Origin: Alteromonas sp. C1M14
Lineage (GTDB): Bacteria; Pseudomonadota; Gammaproteobacteria; Enterobacterales; Alteromonadaceae
Length of the DNA: 64,000 nt
Direction: 5' to 3'
Assembly (NCBI RefSeq): GCF_018860965.1
Contig: NZ_JAHKQF010000015.1
Span: 682,001 to 746,000 of the forward strand
This document shows positions 1 to 8,059 of this stretch, one piece after another. Each line of letters opens with the position of its first letter. Position 1 is the stretch's first letter. The notes beneath the pieces were generated by a model that did no database searches, was not told where the DNA came from, and saw only the letters and a program-made list of their open reading frames with translations. A program made the translations under genes and the position numbers.

Positions 1-361
1 CTGGGCTACTACTTGTGGCCACACAATAAGGTGTTTGTAGCGAATTTAGCATTTCTTCAAGATGCTGAGTAGGTAGCAATTCGTCTTCAAAAACCTGAAG
101 CAGTTTATCGAGATACCCTTGCCGAAAACCGGCGGGGAGGGAAATAGAAAAATCATCCTGTATTTGTGCTTTGGCTGACGGATAACTTTTGCCTAAGAAG
201 AACTTATTGAAATAAGCTTCAGAGACTCTTACCCCCTGTTCGGCCAGTAACGATAACAACACACGCTGACACAAGATTTCACTGTCGATGAGCACACCAT
301 CACAATCGAAAATGATAAGTTCAATGTTACTATTGTGTCGTGCTGTACCAACGTTCGCCAT
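1..361 (-). CDS. HAD-superfamily hydrolase (beta-phosphoglucomutase-like), 3' end cut by window
   Basis: The gene runs off the left edge, so only about the first 120 residues are visible. Near residue 17 the protein has FDCDGVLIDSE, the HAD motif I with both catalytic aspartates, followed by a helical cap region and then VATSSSP, which fits motif II (Ser). This is typical of the phosphoglucomutase/phosphatase branch of HAD-IA enzymes. It lies 78 bases downstream of the polyol transporter ATPase on the same strand, so it is probably the next gene of that operon and may dephosphorylate or isomerise a sugar (alcohol) phosphate. The substrate cannot be read from this fragment. Confidence 0.85.
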   Translation of the reverse strand, partial: MANVGTARHNSNIELIIFDCDGVLIDSEILCQRVLLSLLAEQGVRVSEAYFNKFFLGKSYPSAKAQIQDDFSISLPAGFRQGYLDKLLQVFEDELLPTQHLEEMLNSLQTPYCVATSSSP

Positions 362-393
362 AATATCTTCACCGCGTGTATAAAAGTATTGAA

Positions 394-421
394 GCCGTTG
401 CCCTATTGTTAGAGCAACGGC
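394..421 (-). other. Intra-operon stem-loop
   Basis: The arms at 394-401 and 414-421 are perfectly complementary (8 bp, GC-rich) around a 12-base loop, between the transporter ATPase gene and the HAD gene. There is no clean U-run after it on the minus strand, so it is more likely an mRNA-stability or partial-attenuation element than a full terminator. Function is inferred only from position. Confidence 0.4.
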
Positions 422-439
422 GCTTTGGGGTAGTTCAAA

Positions 440-1480
440 TTAGGCCGATTTTACCACCGCTTTTTCTTCCCAAGACAAAGACGGTATGGTCATGCCCGCG
501 CCATCAAAATGCATAATTTTGTTGTCATCGGCGGTAAGGTTTATTTTGTCGCCGTGTTGCAATGGACACTCACCATCCGCTTTTACGGTCAGTGTGCTGC
601 CATTGGCTAGGTGTACATGTAAAAAGGTTTCTGAACCAAGATGCTCAATGACACCCACTTCGCCAGACCACAACCCTTGTTGTTTGGTGATTTTAAGGTG
701 TTCTGGGCGCACCCCTAAACTACATGTCGGATCACCGGCTTTCATATCCACATCAATAAAGTTCATCTTCGGCGAACCGATAAAGCCTGCAACAAAACGA
801 TTGACCGGTCTTTGATACAGTTCTAATGGCGTGCCCACCTGCTCAATAATACCGCCATTAAACACCGCAATACGATCCGCCATGGTCATGGCTTCCACCT
901 GATCATGGGTAACATAAATCATGGTGGTGGCTAAACTCTGATGTAATTCAGAAATTTCCAAGCGCATGTTAACACGTAACGAGGCGTCTAAATTCGACAA
1001 GGGTTCATCGAACAAAAAAGCCGATGGCTGACGCACAATGGCGCGACCAATAGCCACACGCTGACGCTGGCCACCAGATAATTGACCGGGCTTGCGATCA
1101 AGATAATCTGTCAAATTTAACATCTTGGCAGCAGCGGTAATTTTTTCTTCAATAATCGCCGGGGCGACCTTCGCCCGTTTTAATGGGAAGGCAATGTTAT
1201 TGCGTACTGACATATGGGGGTACAAGGCATAGGACTGAAACACCATGGCTAACCCCCGCTTTGCTGGCGGCATAGCCGTGGCATCTTCGCCATCTATTTC
1301 TATGGTACCGCTGGTGGTATCTTCTAAACCGGCGATCATACGCAATAACGTCGATTTACCGCAACCGGAGGGGCCAACAAAGACAATAAATTCGCCTTCA
1401 CGGATATGTAAATCTAAGGGTTTTATGACATTCACGTCACCAAAGCTCTTTGTAACCTGCTTTAAAGTAATGCTACCCAT
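440..1480 (-). CDS. smoK: ABC transporter ATP-binding protein for sugars/polyols (SmoK/MalK/UgpC type)
   Basis: This 346-residue protein is the ATPase that powers the neighbouring polyol importer at the inner membrane. Walker A (GPSGCGKST) is near residue 37, the signature [14 protein letters not shown] near 135, Walker [13 protein letters not shown] near 155 and the switch histidine in YVTHDQ near 190. A C-terminal TOBE/OB-type domain (about 235-330), usual in the MalK/UgpC/SmoK branch, follows. It ends the set binding protein, permease, permease, ATPase, 12 bases after the second permease. The family call is firm; sorbitol/mannitol specificity rests on the SmoE-like binding protein in the same operon. 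Confidence 0.9.
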   Translation of the reverse strand: MGSITLKQVTKSFGDVNVIKPLDLHIREGEFIVFVGPSGCGKSTLLRMIAGLEDTTSGTIEIDGEDATAMPPAKRGLAMVFQSYALYPHMSVRNNIAFPLKRAKVAPAIIEEKITAAAKMLNLTDYLDRKPGQLSGGQRQRVAIGRAIVRQPSAFLFDEPLSNLDASLRVNMRLEISELHQSLATTMIYVTHDQVEAMTMADRIAVFNGGIIEQVGTPLELYQRPVNRFVAGFIGSPKMNFIDVDMKAGDPTCSLGVRPEHLKITKQQGLWSGEVGVIEHLGSETFLHVHLANGSTLTVKADGECPLQHGDKINLTADDNKIMHFDGAGMTIPSLSWEEKAVVKSA

Positions 1481-1492
1481 TTGAATCTCTCC

Positions 1493-2323
1493 TTACTTAA
1501 CCGCGCCGAAGCTTAGGCCGCGCACTAATTGTTTCTGACTAAACCAACCTAATATCAGGATGGGAACGATGGCCATCACAGAGGCTGCTGATAATTTTGC
1601 GTAAAACAAACCTTCGGGGCTTGAATAACTGGCGATAAATGCCGTCAGTGGTGCCGCATTGGCGGCTGTTAATATGAGTGTCCAGAATGCTTCGTTCCAC
1701 GCTAGGATCACATTGAGCAGCAAGGTTGAGGCAATACCAGGCAACGCGATGGGCAATAACACATGAAAAATTTCTTCTTTGATTCCTGCACCATCCATGC
1801 GAGCGGCTTCTAAAATTTCGTGGGGAATTTCTCGAAAATAGGTATAAAGCATCCACACCATAATCGGCAGGTTGATAAGGGTCATTACAATCACCAACCC
1901 CAACTTGGTATCGAGTAATCCAAAATCACGGAACATCAAATAGATGGGGATAAGAACCCCTACAGGGGGCAGCATCTTGGTAGATAACATCCACATCAGT
2001 AAGTTTTTGGTGCGTTTGGTTTGCACAAATGCCATAGACCAGGCCGCAGGCACTGCAATGAGCAGTCCCAGTAAACTGGAGCCTAAAGACACCACCACCG
2101 AGTTCCAGAAATGATCAAAATAGGGTGAGCGGGCAAGCACATCTGAATAGTTTTCTAGTGTCCAACTAAACATAAACAAGCTCGGTGACGAAGCGATGGC
2201 CTCGGCTTCGGTTTTAAAGCTCGTTAAAATAGTCCATAAAATGGGGAAGAAAAGCATGCCGCTAATCCCCCAGGCTAATAGGGTATAAACGAGTTTTGAT
2301 TTATTGCTGTGATTGATAGCCAT
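1493..2323 (-). CDS. smoG: Polyol ABC transporter permease (SmoG-like)
   Basis: This inner-membrane permease of 276 residues has about six predicted hydrophobic segments, starting at residues 12-32. The cytoplasmic EAA loop that docks on the ATPase is clear (EAARMDGAGIKEEIFHVLLP, about residues 173-192). Length and layout match MalG/SmoG-type permeases. Its start lies 3 bases after the stop of the other permease, so the two are almost certainly translationally coupled. It would form the heterodimeric channel with the SmoF-like protein. The substrate is inferred from the operon. Confidence 0.88.
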   Translation of the reverse strand: MAINHSNKSKLVYTLLAWGISGMLFFPILWTILTSFKTEAEAIASSPSLFMFSWTLENYSDVLARSPYFDHFWNSVVVSLGSSLLGLLIAVPAAWSMAFVQTKRTKNLLMWMLSTKMLPPVGVLIPIYLMFRDFGLLDTKLGLVIVMTLINLPIMVWMLYTYFREIPHEILEAARMDGAGIKEEIFHVLLPIALPGIASTLLLNVILAWNEAFWTLILTAANAAPLTAFIASYSSPEGLFYAKLSAASVMAIVPILILGWFSQKQLVRGLSFGAVK

Positions 2324-2326
2324 TGC

Positions 2327-3199
2327 CTAGCCCTCCAGATTTTTGCCAATAAGGCGCATAAGGAAAATGGCGACGATATTGGCAATAATCACAGCCACAA
2401 TCCCACCGGCAGATCCGCCGCCTACATCAAATTGCAATAACGATTGGGTATAAATTAAGTAGGTAATATTGGTTGAGGAATAACCCGGCCCACCACTGGT
2501 AGTCACCAAAATTTCGGCAAAAATAGACAGCAGAAAAATCGTTTCTATGAGAATAACCGCCGTCACCGCCCGAGATAGATGGGGTAACACAATATAGGTG
2601 AATTTGCTAAACGGCCCGGCACCATCAAGATCAGCCGCTTCTAATTGCTCTCGATCCAAAGACTGGATAGCGGTAAGCAAGATCAAAGTGGCAAACGGCA
2701 ACCACTGCCATGACACAATAATAATGATGGACAACAAGGGCAGTTCAGCGAAAAAATCAATGGGGGCGACGCCAAGAAACTCGGCAAAGTGGGCGAATAA
2801 CCCGTTCACTGGGTTCATGAACATGTTCTTCCACACCAAGGCCGAAACCGTGGGCATAACGAAAAACGGTGCCAGCACCATAATACGCACGTAGTTACGT
2901 CCCCAAATGGCTTGATCCAGCAATATAGCTAACCCAATGCCACCGCCTATGGTGATAAAAAGTACCCCGCCAACCAACAATAGGGTATTAAAAAACGACT
3001 CGATAAACGCCGGATCCGTTAAAAAGAACTCGTAGTTTAAAAAACCAATAAACTCATTTTCGCCCGGCATCAGCAGGTTATAGTCTAAAAATGAAAAATA
3101 TAACGTCATGCACAGTGGAACGATCATCCATGCCAATAACAGGGTTACTGACGGCAGTAACATCATTTTGGCTAACGTTCTCGATTGGGTAGTTGCCAT
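2327..3199 (-). CDS. smoF: Polyol ABC transporter permease (SmoF-like)
   Basis: This 290-residue MalF/SmoF-type permease has six or so hydrophobic segments and a conserved EAA loop (EAADLDGAGPFSKFTYIVLP, about residues 190-210). The ATG at 3199 was chosen because a GAGG ribosome binding site sits 8 bases upstream; a TTG further upstream at 3217 lies before that site and is less likely. The gene follows the binding-protein gene after 67 bases and precedes the second permease by 3 bases. It is the partner half of the channel. Confidence 0.88.
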   Translation of the reverse strand: MATTQSRTLAKMMLLPSVTLLLAWMIVPLCMTLYFSFLDYNLLMPGENEFIGFLNYEFFLTDPAFIESFFNTLLLVGGVLFITIGGGIGLAILLDQAIWGRNYVRIMVLAPFFVMPTVSALVWKNMFMNPVNGLFAHFAEFLGVAPIDFFAELPLLSIIIIVSWQWLPFATLILLTAIQSLDREQLEAADLDGAGPFSKFTYIVLPHLSRAVTAVILIETIFLLSIFAEILVTTSGGPGYSSTNITYLIYTQSLLQFDVGGGSAGGIVAVIIANIVAIFLMRLIGKNLEG

Positions 3200-3266
3200 A
3201 ACCTGAACCTCTTTCAATCAATACGGGGTAAGGGACCGTTCCCCTACCCTACGGCTTACAACTTGA

Positions 3267-4571
3267 TTATTTTGGATAACGGGCTTTACGCATGGCCCGT
3301 TCAACCAAGCGTTGGGAGGTTTGCAAAGCTTGCTCCACCGTCATCCGCCCGGTTAACGCTGCGCTAAATTGCTGCCCAACCGCTGTACCAATACCTTGGA
3401 ATTCGGGTATGGCGACAAACTGCACACCCACGTAAGGCACAGGCTCTACGGTCGGGTTTTTCGGATCTGCAGATTGAATAGAATCGAGGGTGATCTGAGC
3501 AAAAGGTGCCGCTTTCATGTACTGCGGGTTTTGATACAAGGAGGTGCGAGTGCCAGGAGGCACTTTTGCCCACCCTTTTTTATCGGCAACCAGGCTTGAA
3601 TAAGATTTAGACGTAGCCCAACTGATAAACTTCATTGCAGCGTCGCTTTTTTTACTGCTCGAAGGAATGGCCAAAGTCCACGCCCATAACCAGTTGCCTC
3701 GCTTGCCTAAACCCTTGTCCGGTGCCAAGGCAAAGCCTACCTTATCAGCCACGTCAGAGTCGGCTTCGTTGGTGACAAACGCACCGGCTACGGTGGCATC
3801 TATCCACATGCCGCATTTACCGGTTTGAAACAACGCCAAATTTTCGTTAAATCCATTGGCCGATGCACCAGGAGGACCATATTTATCCATTACATCCACG
3901 TAATATTCCAAGGTGTCTTTCCAGGCTTTAGAATCAAATTGAGGCTGCCAATTTTCATCAAACCAACGGGCACCAAAGGAGTTTGACATAGAGGTAAGTA
4001 ATGCGATGTTTTCACCCCAGCCCGCCTTTCCTCGTAAGCAAATACCGTAAACACCCGCGTCTTTATCGGTCATGGCGGCTGCAGCTTGGCGGATAAAATT
4101 CCACGTTGGGGCTTTAGGCATTTGTAAGCCGGCTTTGGCCATAAGATCGGTGCGATACATCACCATGGAACTTTCACCATAAAATGGCGCGGCGTATAAT
4201 TTGTTATCCACAGACAGACCGCTACGAATGGCCGGTAGCAAGTCATCTACATCATAGTCTTCGCCCAATTCATCAAGCTCAGTTAACCAGCCTTGCTTAC
4301 TCCAAATGGGCACCTCATAGGTACCGATAGTCATCACATCGTATTGACCACCGCCGGTGGCCACATCGGTAGTCACCCGCTGGCGTAAAATATTTTCTTC
4401 CAGCGTAACCCACTTAAGGTTGATGTCTGGATAGCGTTTTTCGAAATCACCACTAAGTTCTTTCATGGTGATCATGTCGCCATTGTTCACAGTGGCGATG
4501 GTGATGGTTTGTTCAGCATAAGCACCGAATGTGAGTGCGCCACAAAGTAGCAAAGACAGTTTTTTAAACAT
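3267..4571 (-). CDS. smoE: Periplasmic sorbitol/mannitol-type substrate-binding protein (SmoE-like)
   Basis: The 434-residue protein starts with a signal peptide (MFKKLSLLLCGALTFGAYA) and continues as an extracellular solute-binding protein of family 1. The segment with DVMTIGTYEVPIWSKQGWL (about residues 81-100) and the early ATVNNGDMITMKELSGDFEK resemble the sorbitol/mannitol binding proteins SmoE/MtlE, which is why polyols are suggested rather than maltose or glycerol phosphate. A strong GGGGGA ribosome binding site precedes the ATG. It captures the sugar alcohol in the periplasm for the SmoFGK-type transporter. A related hexitol or another polyol cannot be excluded. Confidence 0.85.
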   Translation of the reverse strand: MFKKLSLLLCGALTFGAYAEQTITIATVNNGDMITMKELSGDFEKRYPDINLKWVTLEENILRQRVTTDVATGGGQYDVMTIGTYEVPIWSKQGWLTELDELGEDYDVDDLLPAIRSGLSVDNKLYAAPFYGESSMVMYRTDLMAKAGLQMPKAPTWNFIRQAAAAMTDKDAGVYGICLRGKAGWGENIALLTSMSNSFGARWFDENWQPQFDSKAWKDTLEYYVDVMDKYGPPGASANGFNENLALFQTGKCGMWIDATVAGAFVTNEADSDVADKVGFALAPDKGLGKRGNWLWAWTLAIPSSSKKSDAAMKFISWATSKSYSSLVADKKGWAKVPPGTRTSLYQNPQYMKAAPFAQITLDSIQSADPKNPTVEPVPYVGVQFVAIPEFQGIGTAVGQQFSAALTGRMTVEQALQTSQRLVERAMRKARYPK

Positions 4572-4644
4572 TGGGGTTCCCCCTTGAGATAGGCATGTCG
4601 TGGCTTACTGAAGCATCGTCCAATAAGACACGACTTTAGATAAG

Positions 4645-6063
4645 TTAGAATTTCACAGAAATTTCAGAGGTAAGACCGGAGAATCCACGGCCAATTTGAC
4701 CACCGGAATTCACCCCTTCGTCTTGATCCACGTATTCCACTTTCCACAAGGTTCTGTCGTTGATCCAATACCCAGCAGACACCTGTAAACGTGTCACTTC
4801 ATTGTCGGTTTGTTCAATAAGATCCGAAGTATTTTCTGCCGACGCATAGCGGGCGGCCACATACAGCTTTTCAGGTAAAATGTACTGTTGGGCTTCAACT
4901 ACCCAGTAATCCACTGAAGAATCGCCCTCAATAACCTGATTAGAATCAAAGGTAGTTCCGGTAGGGTCAATGACACCGTCAGTGCCAAAGTAGGTGATCC
5001 CAGCAACGGCATTTCCTTCAGTATCAGCAAAGGTATAGTCATCGCTACTTCTACCTAGCATCACAACCACACTGGTTTGATCTGAGGGTTGGTATGCTAA
5101 GTTTAATTGCATGGTTGATTGGTTTAAGCCTGGCAGTGCCCCTACGTGGGTATCACGCTCGCTGGAACCTGAAGCTGAAAAATTGTAGTTTTCACCATCA
5201 CCAAAGCGATAGTTTGTGGTAGTCACGCCGGAAAGGCTTGCCATGCCATCCACAAAGACCAGTTGGTCGCCCTGATTTGCATTGAGGAAATTAACCCCTG
5301 CTTTAAAGCCCCCTTTAAATTCCAAGGTGCCCTGTAAGCGGTAGTTGTAACCGCGATTTTCTTGAAAGGCTTCGCCAAAACTGGAGGTGGTCATATGACC
5401 AGTAACGTTATAGGCACGAATTACACCGCTATCATAGGTTTGGCTGTAGCTTAGCTGAATACCATTTTCTGCGGTGGCGTAGTCGGTAATACCGTTACCG
5501 ATAAGGGCATTTCCCTGGTTATCCGCGCCATCTTGGAAGCCTTTAAACTGAAACGCCGAAGCGCCAATATTCCCCACCCGCAAAGTAAGGTCGTTGTTGT
5601 GTTTTTCGGTGTTGGTCAGGCCAAATAAGTCAAACTCGATTCCGGCAAAATCTTGGTGAAAGGCAAAATCTTGGTCTCCGTTATTACCAAAATCATTGGG
5701 CTCTTCGGCAATATCAATATCCGCTACGATGTTCTCAGTAATTTTGAATTTGAACATCAAGTTCACTCTCAAGCGACCAAAACCATTAGATTGCTCTTCA
5801 TCTTCAGGCCGAAAAGCGCCGTCTTTAGCCTGGATTGCCTGATAATTTTGCATCGCTAAAAAGTTAACCTGCACACGCCCATCTAAAAACTCATTGGGTT
5901 CGCTAGGTGGAACATACATTGGCTTGTCATCGCTCAACTGATCGTCGGCAGAGGCTACCGTGGAGGTTGTAGCGGCAATGATTGCGGCAGCTAACACCCC
6001 TAATTGAGCTGACTTGCTAACTGTGTTTTTTGTTTTTTGATGGCGTTTACAATTTTCTAGCAT
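4645..6063 (-). CDS. Outer-membrane porin-like protein of the polyol operon
   Basis: This 472-residue protein has a long signal region (cleavage probably after ASA near residue 39) and then a beta-rich sequence with alternating aromatic and acidic residues, closing with an aromatic C-terminus (SEISVKF) as outer-membrane barrels do. It is the first gene of the polyol transport operon, 73 bases before the binding-protein gene. I infer that it lets the substrate pass the outer membrane. I do not recognise a named family beyond a general porin/alginate-porin-like barrel. The N-terminus is long for a signal peptide, but no better internal ATG was seen. Confidence 0.7.
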   Translation of the reverse strand: MLENCKRHQKTKNTVSKSAQLGVLAAAIIAATTSTVASADDQLSDDKPMYVPPSEPNEFLDGRVQVNFLAMQNYQAIQAKDGAFRPEDEEQSNGFGRLRVNLMFKFKITENIVADIDIAEEPNDFGNNGDQDFAFHQDFAGIEFDLFGLTNTEKHNNDLTLRVGNIGASAFQFKGFQDGADNQGNALIGNGITDYATAENGIQLSYSQTYDSGVIRAYNVTGHMTTSSFGEAFQENRGYNYRLQGTLEFKGGFKAGVNFLNANQGDQLVFVDGMASLSGVTTTNYRFGDGENYNFSASGSSERDTHVGALPGLNQSTMQLNLAYQPSDQTSVVVMLGRSSDDYTFADTEGNAVAGITYFGTDGVIDPTGTTFDSNQVIEGDSSVDYWVVEAQQYILPEKLYVAARYASAENTSDLIEQTDNEVTRLQVSAGYWINDRTLWKVEYVDQDEGVNSGGQIGRGFSGLTSEISVKF

Positions 6064-6189
6064 AGTGAATTCTCTCAGTTTAAAGACAAACGATATTCTT
6101 CAAAACGCGAACTCATGGCGTAATAGCGCATCAGTTCGGTTGCTCTCTAGGAGCGCCATAAGCAACGACCTGTGATGTAGAACCCACTT

Positions 6190-6226
6190 AATGGTCATAT
6201 GCTCAAGTTAGGAGCATATGACCATT
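6190..6226. promoter_or_regulatory. 15-bp perfect inverted repeat upstream of the porin/polyol operon
   Basis: The arms at 6190-6204 and 6212-6226 are exact reverse complements, each containing CATATG, with a 7-base spacer. The repeat lies about 130-160 bases upstream of the porin start. It could be an operator for a dimeric regulator of the polyol operon, or a transcript hairpin. There is a T-rich stretch (TTTTCTT) just after it on the plus strand, but no plus-strand gene ends nearby. Confidence 0.55.
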
Positions 6227-6545
6227 TTCTTAAATTGACGTCAACCTATTTTTAACAATGCATTTTCATTTAACACTCAAAAACAGGAAATTCCGTTAAA
6301 AATCATAACTTTAATAATTGGTAGGATGAGATGAGAAACCGTATAATGTAAACGCCATGATTAACAGCAGTTATCACAAGCGTAATTATCGTGAGAACAT
6401 TAAACAATATTGTTACACCTACCGTTAACAATTATTCATTTCATGAGTAGATGTAATGCCGACAAAGGGGAGTCAAATTATAAGAATGACGGGCTTCAGC
6501 CCGAGGCAAGAAAGTGAAAATTGGGGAAAGTAAGGAAAAAGCAGT

Positions 6546-6574
6546 GCTGGATCATTCCCGATGAATGATCCAGC
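6546..6574 (-). terminator. Probable terminator of the RND efflux operon
   Basis: An 11-bp perfect stem (6546-6556 with 6564-6574) and a 7-base loop lie 16 bases after the stop of the outer-membrane factor gene. On the minus strand a T5 run follows a few bases after the stem. The position fits termination of the efflux operon. Confidence 0.6.
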
Positions 6575-6589
6575 CTTTACGCATTGTTG

Positions 6590-8059
6590 TTACGTATTGG
6601 TATCACTTCTGGCGGTATCCGTTGCCGGATCAACGGCATTGTTTTGAGCAATGCCTCCCCCCATAACCCGGTATAAGGTAATACGGTTTTCCAAATCGCT
6701 TTGACGCGTCAAAATGAGTGACTGCGCTGCGCTGTAGTAGGTACGCTGCGCTTCCAGCGCAGTTTGAAAACTGTCTACCCCTTTTTTATAACGGGCCAAC
6801 GACAATTCATAACTTTGTTTAGATGCCGCCACAAGGGCTTCTTCTGCGTCTATTTGTTGTTGAATCGTCGCTCTTCGTGCCAACGCATCAGCCACTTCAG
6901 AGAACGCACTTTGGATAGCATATTCATAAGCGGCTAGATATTTTTGTTGTTGGGCCTTGGCATAATCTAGGTTTGCCTCGTTCTCCCCTCCATTAAAAAT
7001 AGGCAGTGAAATCGAGGGCGCTAATGACCATATCTTGGTAGCACCCGAACTAAACAGATCCGATAGACTTAGGCTCCCAAGGCCTCCCGCCGCGGTAAGG
7101 GAAATAGAAGGAAAGAACGCAGCACGAGCCGCATCAATATCAGCATGGGCGGCTTTTAAGTCATGCTCGGCCGCAAGTACATCTGGCCGGGTCAACAATA
7201 TATCAGATCCTAACCCCGCCGGAATGTCGGTCACTAGTTCATCACTGTCTGGCAACATGGTTGCTAATACCGACTGATCAACATCGCTACCAACCAGTAA
7301 CCGTAAGGCGTTAATATCTTGATTCACCTGGGTGGTATAACTGGCAATGTCTGACTGGGCAGCATAATAAGTGGTCTTGGCACTGGCAACATCAATCCGA
7401 GAATCAACACCTAGCTCCATGCGCTTTTGCGTAATCGTTAGCGTTTGCTGAGCATTATCGGCAGTTTCCTTAGCTAGGCTCAGTAAGTTTTGATCCGCCG
7501 CCAAGGTAAGCCATGCGTTGGCAATTTCGCCAATAAGGGTAATCTTCGTGGCTCTGAAAGTGTCTTCACTGGCTAAGTAAGTTTCCATTTCGGCATCAGT
7601 GAGGCGTTGGTTTTTACCAAATAAGTCAATTTCATAACTGCTTAAGCCCACCTCAGCCGCATAGCTACTTGAGGTGACGCCCGATGTCGAGCGCGCCCGT
7701 GTACCGCTGACACTAACATCTATATTCGGGTAAAGATCCGAACGCTGAATACGGTAAGTGGCCCGTGCCGCCTCCACATCAGCGAGGGTTTCCCGCAAGC
7801 TACGGTTGTTTTCCAGCGCTAAGGTTATCACCGCCTTGAGACGCTCGTCTTTAATGAACGTCTGCCAAGGCACTGCCATTGCCAATTGGCTTGATAACCC
7901 TGGGGCATGCGCGCCAGCTTGCGCAGATAGCTGATTGCTCACAGGCATGGCAGGGCGCGTATATTCGGTAGAAAAACTACTACATCCCCCCAGCAACACA
8001 CCGACCATTACCACCAGGTACTTTCCCTTGCTCAGAAAGTGTTTGTCTCGGTTATTCAT
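6590..8059 (-). CDS. RND efflux outer-membrane lipoprotein (OprM/NodT, TolC family)
   Basis: This 489-residue outer-membrane factor begins with a lipoprotein signal ending LLGGC, so Cys25 is probably lipidated. Two copies of the OEP repeat follow, with long helical segments such as LVAASKQSYELSLARYKKG in the second half. Length is normal for OprM/CmeC proteins. Its start overlaps the end of the RND pump gene by 8 bases, showing one operon. It forms the trimeric exit duct of the efflux pump. Confidence 0.92.
   Translation of the reverse strand: MNNRDKHFLSKGKYLVVMVGVLLGGCSSFSTEYTRPAMPVSNQLSAQAGAHAPGLSSQLAMAVPWQTFIKDERLKAVITLALENNRSLRETLADVEAARATYRIQRSDLYPNIDVSVSGTRARSTSGVTSSSYAAEVGLSSYEIDLFGKNQRLTDAEMETYLASEDTFRATKITLIGEIANAWLTLAADQNLLSLAKETADNAQQTLTITQKRMELGVDSRIDVASAKTTYYAAQSDIASYTTQVNQDINALRLLVGSDVDQSVLATMLPDSDELVTDIPAGLGSDILLTRPDVLAAEHDLKAAHADIDAARAAFFPSISLTAAGGLGSLSLSDLFSSGATKIWSLAPSISLPIFNGGENEANLDYAKAQQQKYLAAYEYAIQSAFSEVADALARRATIQQQIDAEEALVAASKQSYELSLARYKKGVDSFQTALEAQRTYYSAAQSLILTRQSDLENRITLYRVMGGGIAQNNAVDPATDTARSDTNT

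Larger units (their letters stand above)
6064..6589. other. Intergenic region upstream of the polyol operon
   Basis: This 526-base AT-rich stretch separates the polyol operon start from the efflux operon end. It must contain the polyol operon promoter on the minus strand. I see a perfect 15-bp inverted repeat (listed separately), a short GC hairpin at 6490-6503 and a terminator hairpin at 6546-6574. No convincing coding sequence was found in it. Confidence 0.6.
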
